This document shows, one piece after another, positions 5,819-10,611 of a stretch of 10,611 nucleotides of DNA (the stretch's first letter is position 1; every line of letters begins with the position of its first letter). The position numbers and the translations under genes are program-made. Origin of the DNA: Desulfobacterales bacterium (GTDB taxonomy: Bacteria > Desulfobacterota > DSM-4660 > Desulfatiglandales > JALVZP01); the NCBI GenBank assembly GCA_027037575.1, contig JALVZP010000124.1:1-10611 (forward strand), in the 5' to 3' direction. A model generated the notes under the pieces. The model saw nothing but the letters and a program-made list of their open reading frames with translations, was not told the DNA's origin and ran no database searches.

Positions 5819-7705
5819 ATGGCAAACTTTGAAACAGTAGAAGTCAACACTGATCTTCTGATAATAGGTGGTGGTATGGCAGCATGTGGCGCTGCCACAG
5901 AGGCAGCATATTGGGCAAAAAAGAATGGACTAAAGGTGACATTGGTAGATAAGGCAGCACTTGATAGAAGTGGTGCAGTTGCACAGGGTCTTTCTGCAAT
6001 AAACCAGTATCTTGGGATGAAAAATGGTGAAAATACACCAGAAGACTATGTAAGATATGTCCGCCAGGACCTTATGGGAATATCAAGGGAAGACTTAGTA
6101 TTCAATATTGCACGTCATGTGGATTCATCTGTCCATCTATTCGAGAAATGGGGACTCAGGATCTGGACAGATGAGAATGGAAAGTATGTCCGTGAAGGCA
6201 GATGGCAGGTCATGATAAATGGTGAATCCTATAAGATCATAGTAGCAGAGGCTGCAAAGAATGCAATTAAAGATGCAGGTGGAGAGATATTTGAAAGGGT
6301 ATTTATAGTTGAACCATTGGTAGAGAATAACAGGTGTCTTGGTGCAGTTGGATTTAGTGTAAGGGAAAACAAATTCTATGTATTTAAGGCAAGGGCAACC
6401 ATAATTGCAGCAGGTGGTGCAGTCCATGTATTTCGTCCAAGATCAGTGGGTGAGGGATTTGGTCGTTCCTGGTACCCACCATTTAATACTGGCTCCAGTG
6501 CATACTTCACAATAAGGGCAGGTGCAGAGATGACCTGCCAGGAAATAAGATTTATTCCCGTAAGGTTTAAGGATGCATATGGTCCTGTTGGTGCATGGTT
6601 CCTTCTTTTTAAATCAAGGGCTATCAGTGCTGCTGGTGGTGAATACATGGTAACAAGAAAGGAGGAGCTAAAGAATTGGGCACCTTATGGACTTGCAAAG
6701 CCAATTCCAGCAAACCTGAGGAACTATCTTGGTCAGTTGGATGTAGATGAAGGAAAGGGACCACTTCTCATGATGACACATGAGGCAATTGCAAAGCTCG
6801 CAGAGGCATATAAGGACGATCCAAAGGCATTTAAGAAAAAGATGAAGGAGCTTGAGGCAGAAGCATGGGAAGACTTCTTGGATATGACCATATCCCAGGC
6901 ACATCTCTGGGCAGCAACAAACACAAGGCCTGAGGAAAAGCCATCTGAGATTGCAGCATGTGAACCATACTTTATTGGTTCACACTCTGGTGCATCTGGT
7001 GCATGGGTAAGTGGTCCAGAAGATATCCCAACACCATATAAGTGGGGACCAGTTAATATGACAACAGTAGAGGGGCTCTTTGCAGCAGGAGATGCATCTG
7101 GTGCATGTCCACATAAGTTCTCATCAGGTTCCCATGCAGAGGGAAGGATTGCAGGAAAATCTGCAATAAGATACCTGGTAGAGCAGAATCCACCAGAACC
7201 TAAGATAGATTCATCCAAGATTGAGGAACTCAAAAAGAAGATCCTTTCACCATTAGATCGCTTTGAGCAGTATAAGGATTACTCAACTGACCCAACAGTA
7301 AATCCAAATTACCTGCTCTGGCGTCATTGCTTGGACAGGCTGCAGAAGATCATGGATGAGTATGCAGGTGGTGTAACCATGTCCTTTAAGACAAATAAGC
7401 ACCTGCTCGAGAGAGGACTTGAACTTCTCCAGTTCCTGAAAGAGGATATGGAGAAGATAGCAGCAAGGAATCTCCATGAGCTTATGAGATGCTGGGAGGT
7501 TGTCCACAGGTTCTGGCAGGCAGAGGCACATGTAAGAAGTGTGCTGTTCAGGGAAGAGACAAGATGGCCTGGATACTACTTCAGGGCAGACTTTCCAAGG
7601 ATGGATGAGGAGAACTGGCACTGCTTTGTAAACTGTAAGTGGGATCCTGCAAATGATAAGTGGGAGGTCTTTAAGAAGGATGTATGGAATATGCCTGGAG
7701 TATAA
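5819..7705 (+). CDS. aprA: APS reductase alpha subunit, FAD-containing
   Basis: The 628-residue catalytic subunit reduces APS to sulfite and AMP at FAD in the cytoplasm as a heterodimer with AprB. It belongs to the fumarate reductase/succinate dehydrogenase flavoprotein family. The FAD-binding GGGMAACGAA (17-26) is followed by LDRSGAVAQGLSAIN (48-62). The capping and active-site region contains GRSWYPPFNTG (W218) and EIRFIPVRF (R244, R249). H389 in IGSHSGASGAW fits the conserved active-site His of the family. AGDASGACPHKFSSGSHAEG is the C-terminal FAD segment. It ends in the usual Trp-rich tail (WHCFVNCKWDP). Its length is close to that of characterised AprA, and it appears intact. AAGGAGG lies just before the ATG and the gene is 16 nt after aprB, so the two subunits are probably made together. 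A strong hairpin follows the stop codon. Confidence 0.98.
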   Translation: MANFETVEVNTDLLIIGGGMAACGAATEAAYWAKKNGLKVTLVDKAALDRSGAVAQGLSAINQYLGMKNGENTPEDYVRYVRQDLMGISREDLVFNIARHVDSSVHLFEKWGLRIWTDENGKYVREGRWQVMINGESYKIIVAEAAKNAIKDAGGEIFERVFIVEPLVENNRCLGAVGFSVRENKFYVFKARATIIAAGGAVHVFRPRSVGEGFGRSWYPPFNTGSSAYFTIRAGAEMTCQEIRFIPVRFKDAYGPVGAWFLLFKSRAISAAGGEYMVTRKEELKNWAPYGLAKPIPANLRNYLGQLDVDEGKGPLLMMTHEAIAKLAEAYKDDPKAFKKKMKELEAEAWEDFLDMTISQAHLWAATNTRPEEKPSEIAACEPYFIGSHSGASGAWVSGPEDIPTPYKWGPVNMTTVEGLFAAGDASGACPHKFSSGSHAEGRIAGKSAIRYLVEQNPPEPKIDSSKIEELKKKILSPLDRFEQYKDYSTDPTVNPNYLLWRHCLDRLQKIMDEYAGGVTMSFKTNKHLLERGLELLQFLKEDMEKIAARNLHELMRCWEVVHRFWQAEAHVRSVLFREETRWPGYYFRADFPRMDEENWHCFVNCKWDPANDKWEVFKKDVWNMPGV

Positions 7706-7719
7706 ATAGATAAAAAAGT

Positions 7720-7742
7720 GCCCCGGGAGAAGATCCCGGGGC
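7720..7742. terminator. GC-rich hairpin between aprA and qmoA
   Basis: A perfect 9-bp stem (GCCCCGGGA paired with TCCCGGGGC) around the loop GAAGA stands out in an AT-rich background. On the plus strand no T-run follows (TAAATTACG), so it is not a standard intrinsic terminator for aprA. More likely it is a partial terminator or an mRNA-stabilising or processing hairpin that lowers qmo relative to apr. On the minus strand a T6 run follows the stem after 2 nt, so it would look like a terminator for leftward transcripts, although no leftward gene is nearby. Confidence 0.5.
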
Positions 7743-7767
7743 TAAATTACGTCTTCTGGAGGGAAAG

Positions 7768-9024
7768 ATGGTGGAAGCGACAAATCAAAATATTTTGGTT
7801 GTTGGTGGAGGTATGAGCGGAATTACTGCTGCTATAGAGGCAGCAGAGGCAGGATATAATGTGATTTTGGTTGAAAAGAGACCATATCTTGGAGGGAAAG
7901 TAACCCAGTTTTATCACTACTTTCCAAAGCTCTGTCCTCCTAACTGTGGTCTTGAGATAAATTTCAGAAGGATGAAACAGAACCCAAGGATTCGCTTCTT
8001 TACAATGGCAGAGCCAATAAAGATATCAGGAGAAGAGGGAAACTATGATGTAACAATAAAGGTTTCCCCAAGATATATAAATGAGAAGTGCACATGCTGT
8101 GGAAAATGTGAAGAGGTGTGTGAGACAGAGATAGATAATCCATTTGACTTTGGTCTGAACAAGATAAAGGCAGTCTATCTGCCCCATGAATTTGCCTTTC
8201 CAATGAGATATGTAATGGATCCGTCCATTGTAGGGACAGAAGAGGCAAAGAGGTGTCAGGAGGCATGCCCCTATGGTGCAATAGATTTAGAGATGAAGGA
8301 AAAGGTATTTGATATAAAGGCAGGTGCTATTATTTGGGCGACTGGATGGGAACCCTACGATGCAAAGAAGATAGAGTATTATGGATTTGGAGAATATAAG
8401 AATGTGATCACAAATGTGATGATGGAAAGGATTGCATCTCCAAATGGACCTACAGAAGGCAAGGTACTTAGGCCATCTGACAAGAAAGAGGTCAAAAGGA
8501 TTGCATTTGTTCAGTGTGCAGGATCTCGAGATGAAAATCATCTTCCATACTGCTCTGGTATATGCTGTCTTGCTTCTCTAAAACAGGCAACATATGTGAG
8601 GGAGAAAAACCCTGATTCTGAGGTAACCATATTTTATATAGATATCAGGGCACTTGATAGATATGAGGACTTCTTTACAAAGGTAAAGCAGGACGAGAAG
8701 GTTCATTTTATTAGAAGTAAGATTGCAACAATCATAGAGGATGAAAATACTGGGAACCTGATTGTAGAAGGAGAAGATACCCACAAGGGTGAACAGATAA
8801 GGATGGAATTTGACATGGTAGTCCTTGCTACAGGAATGGTTCCCAACACCATAAATATAGAGGCACCCGATGTGCCAAAGGATAAGTTTGGATTTATCTT
8901 GAGAGAAGATGGAAGGGGAATATATGGTGCAGGTTGTGTTAGGAGGCCAACAGATGTGGCAACATCTGTCCAGGATGCCACAGCTGCTGCTATAAAAGCC
9001 ATTCAATCAATTTCCAGGAGGTAA
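7768..9024 (+). CDS. qmoA: Quinone-interacting membrane-bound oxidoreductase subunit A (HdrA-like flavoprotein)
   Basis: A 418-residue soluble flavoprotein of the QmoABC complex, which links the menaquinol pool to APS reductase. It is related to HdrA of heterodisulfide reductase. The FAD-binding GGGMSG (13-18) is followed by VEKRPYLGGKV. An internal ferredoxin-like region has C108-x2-C111-x2-C114-x3-C118 (with an extra C110) and C163-x3-C167P. The HdrA-family signature QCAGSRDENHLPYCSGICC contains C250, C262, C266 and C267. The second FAD segment, GIYGAGCVRRPTD, lies near the end. Its length is normal for QmoA. GGAGGG lies 4 nt before the ATG. The gene sits 62 nt after aprA, behind the GC-rich hairpin, and 5 nt before qmoB. 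No membrane helix is seen, as expected, because the membrane anchor is QmoC. Confidence 0.95.
   Translation: MVEATNQNILVVGGGMSGITAAIEAAEAGYNVILVEKRPYLGGKVTQFYHYFPKLCPPNCGLEINFRRMKQNPRIRFFTMAEPIKISGEEGNYDVTIKVSPRYINEKCTCCGKCEEVCETEIDNPFDFGLNKIKAVYLPHEFAFPMRYVMDPSIVGTEEAKRCQEACPYGAIDLEMKEKVFDIKAGAIIWATGWEPYDAKKIEYYGFGEYKNVITNVMMERIASPNGPTEGKVLRPSDKKEVKRIAFVQCAGSRDENHLPYCSGICCLASLKQATYVREKNPDSEVTIFYIDIRALDRYEDFFTKVKQDEKVHFIRSKIATIIEDENTGNLIVEGEDTHKGEQIRMEFDMVVLATGMVPNTINIEAPDVPKDKFGFILREDGRGIYGAGCVRRPTDVATSVQDATAAAIKAIQSISRR
9016..9021 (+). promoter_or_regulatory. Ribosome-binding site that fixes the qmoB start at ATG 9030
   Basis: AGGAGG lies inside the last codons of qmoA. ATG 9024, which overlaps the qmoA stop as TAATG, is only 2 nt from it, whereas ATG 9030 is 8 nt away. 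The second ATG is therefore the better start. The two differ by two residues. Confidence 0.6.
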
Positions 9025-9029
9025 TGGAA

Positions 9030-10611
9030 ATGGAGAAGAATATAGGAGTCTATATTTGCACCGGATGCGGGATTGGAGACGCAATAGATGTGGAACCAAT
9101 AAAGGAGTTAGTAAGCGAAGAATTCAATATATCCATATGCAAGGAACATCCTCATCTCTGTGGTGAGGATGGAATAAGGCTTATAAATGAGGATATAAAG
9201 GAAGGTGTGAATACGATAGTCATCTGTGCATGTTCTCCAAGGGTAAATCAGGATGTATTCAATTTTGGTGCAGACAAGATCGTAGAGAGGGTGAATCTAA
9301 GGGAGCATGTAGCATGGTCACAAGAGCCAAAGAATGAAGATACCCAGATGCTTGCAGAAGACTATGTTAGGATGGGCATTGCAAAGGTGAATAATATGGA
9401 ACTTCCAGAGCCATTTAAACCTGAAGAGGAGATAAGCAAAGATATACTTGTTGTTGGTGGCGGACTTGCAGGTATGACAGCAGCACTTGAGGTGGCAAAG
9501 GCAGGATATAAGGCAATTATTGTAGAGAAAGAGGAAAAGCTTGGTGGATTCCTGAATAAGATGAAGAAGAGAATTGCTCCTCCATATGAGGATCTATATG
9601 ACACAGGATTGGAGGAGCTCGTAAAGGAGGTAACAGAGAATCCAAATATAGAGGTTTATACTTCCTCTCAAATAGAAAAGACGAGTGGTGCACCTGGAAT
9701 ATTTCATGTGGATATAAAGACAAAGGATGGAATAGTTCAGAAGAAGGTAGGCGCAATTATTCAGGCAACTGGATGGGTTCCCTATGATCCGAAGAAATTG
9801 GAGTCCTTAGGATATGGGAAATTTAAGAATGTAGTAACAAATGTAGAACTGGAAGAGATGGCATCAAATGGTGGGATAAAGAGGCCATCAGATGGTAACC
9901 CTCCAAAGAATGTCCTCTTTATCCAGTGTGCAGGTCAGAGGGATCCAGAACATCTTCCATACTGCTCCTCTGTATGCTGCTTGGTCTCCCTAAAGCAGGC
10001 CTCTTACATAAAGGAGCAGGATCCAGAGGCAGTATGCTACATCCTATTTAAGGATATGAGGACAGTTGGACAGGCAGAGGAATTTTATAAGAAGGCACAG
10101 CTTGCAGGAAACATATTTATAAGGGGAACAGTAACACAGATAGGAGAGCAAGGGGATAAGCTCTTTGTAGAGGCAGAAGATGAGTTCTTAGGAGAAAGGA
10201 TCAGGATTGAAGATCTGGATATGGTTGTCCTTGCTACTGGAATGGTTCCAAGCTCCCAGCCTGAAGAGCCTCCCAGGATGAAGGCACCAGAAGGGGCTGA
10301 GGGTGCAGATGAAGAAGGAATGATAGAGGTTCCACCTGATTCTGGATTCTATGCAAAACCTGCACTTAATCTGGAATACAGGCAAGGCCCAGAACTTCCA
10401 ACCTTAAAATATGGTTTTCCTGACTCCCATTTTATCTGCTTTCCATATGAGACAAGGAGGACAGGTATATATGCGGCAGGATGTTTAAGAAGACCCATGG
10501 AAACAGCAAAGGTCATAGATGATGCAACTGGAGCTGCAATGAAGGCAATACAGTGCGTTGAAATGACAGAAAGGGGAATGGCAGTTCATCCAAGATCAGG
10601 AGACCTGAGCT
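9030..10611 (+). CDS. qmoB: Quinone-interacting membrane-bound oxidoreductase subunit B (partial, runs off right edge)
   Basis: The frame is open from ATG 9030 to the end of the window (527 complete codons plus one base). QmoB is usually about 750 residues, so roughly the last 200 are missing, including the expected [4Fe-4S] ferredoxin and MvhD-like regions. QmoB is the second HdrA-like flavoprotein of the Qmo complex. The N-terminal region has C10-x2-C13 (CTGCGIGDAID), C37, C44 and C66-x-C68 (CACSPR), as in HdrA. FAD-binding GGGLAG is at 143-148, followed by VEKEEKLGGF. The signature QCAGQRDPEHLPYCSSVCC has C300, C312, C316 and C317. An acidic, proline-rich stretch lies at about 410-435 before the RQGPELP and GIYAAGCLRRPME segments. 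QmoA and QmoB here are clearly paralogous. It starts 5 nt after qmoA, so the two are translationally coupled or nearly so. qmoC is expected downstream. Confidence 0.94.
   Translation, partial: MEKNIGVYICTGCGIGDAIDVEPIKELVSEEFNISICKEHPHLCGEDGIRLINEDIKEGVNTIVICACSPRVNQDVFNFGADKIVERVNLREHVAWSQEPKNEDTQMLAEDYVRMGIAKVNNMELPEPFKPEEEISKDILVVGGGLAGMTAALEVAKAGYKAIIVEKEEKLGGFLNKMKKRIAPPYEDLYDTGLEELVKEVTENPNIEVYTSSQIEKTSGAPGIFHVDIKTKDGIVQKKVGAIIQATGWVPYDPKKLESLGYGKFKNVVTNVELEEMASNGGIKRPSDGNPPKNVLFIQCAGQRDPEHLPYCSSVCCLVSLKQASYIKEQDPEAVCYILFKDMRTVGQAEEFYKKAQLAGNIFIRGTVTQIGEQGDKLFVEAEDEFLGERIRIEDLDMVVLATGMVPSSQPEEPPRMKAPEGAEGADEEGMIEVPPDSGFYAKPALNLEYRQGPELPTLKYGFPDSHFICFPYETRRTGIYAAGCLRRPMETAKVIDDATGAAMKAIQCVEMTERGMAVHPRSGDLS

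Noticed and set aside
6733..7233. 166-codon minus-strand frame opposite aprA
   Set aside because: It is antisense to a securely identified, intact aprA, and its composition reflects the complement of that gene's codons.
9024..9029. ATG 9024 overlapping the qmoA stop as the qmoB start
   Set aside because: It is only 2 nt from AGGAGG, while ATG 9030 has an 8-nt spacer. Both are in frame, so the difference is two residues.
3547..10611. Recent horizontal transfer of the sat-apr-qmo block, because it looks less AT-rich than the activator gene
   Set aside because: The shift by eye is modest and can be explained by high expression and conserved protein composition. No mobile element, tRNA or repeat flanks the block.

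Overview
The window carries the core of a dissimilatory sulfate-reduction locus from a low-GC, probably thermophilic, anaerobic bacterium. Six rightward genes follow one another from about 3.5 kb to the right edge: sat (ATP sulfurylase), a small gene of unknown function, aprB and aprA (APS reductase), qmoA, and the first two thirds of qmoB. The bacterial-type AprB, the association with Qmo and the absence of aprM point to the reductive direction, although sulfur disproportionators carry the same set. Frequent AGG/AGA, ATA and GCA codons and K/E-rich proteins fit a thermophile such as a Thermodesulfovibrio-like Nitrospirota or a Thermodesulfobacteriota member. The species cannot be fixed from what is visible.

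Layout. Positions 1-120 look like the 3' end of an unidentified rightward gene. It converges, with an 11-bp overlap, on a leftward metallo-beta-lactamase-fold hydrolase gene (110-877) that starts with TTG. Diverging from that gene after 54 bp is a rightward gene for an 800-residue sigma-54-dependent activator with receiver-like, GAF-like, PAS, PAS, AAA+ and Fis-type HTH regions (932-3334). The 212-bp gap before sat (3335-3546) holds two similar 14-bp elements 69-70 bp apart and then a candidate -24/-12 promoter. No stretch longer than 300 bases lacks a gene.

How the genes work together. Sat activates sulfate to APS. AprBA reduces APS to sulfite and AMP. QmoAB, with QmoC presumably encoded just past the right edge, delivers electrons from membrane menaquinol to AprBA. 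The 118-residue protein between sat and aprB sits where a partner or accessory factor would be expected, but its function is unknown. A strong GC-rich hairpin separates aprA from qmoA and may set their relative expression.

The enzymes are a known system. The least ordinary part is the regulatory arrangement. An enhancer-binding protein gene lies immediately upstream of sat, paired upstream elements sit at suitable distances, and a -24/-12 promoter candidate follows. Together they suggest, as an inference, that the whole sulfate-activation operon is under sigma-54 control.
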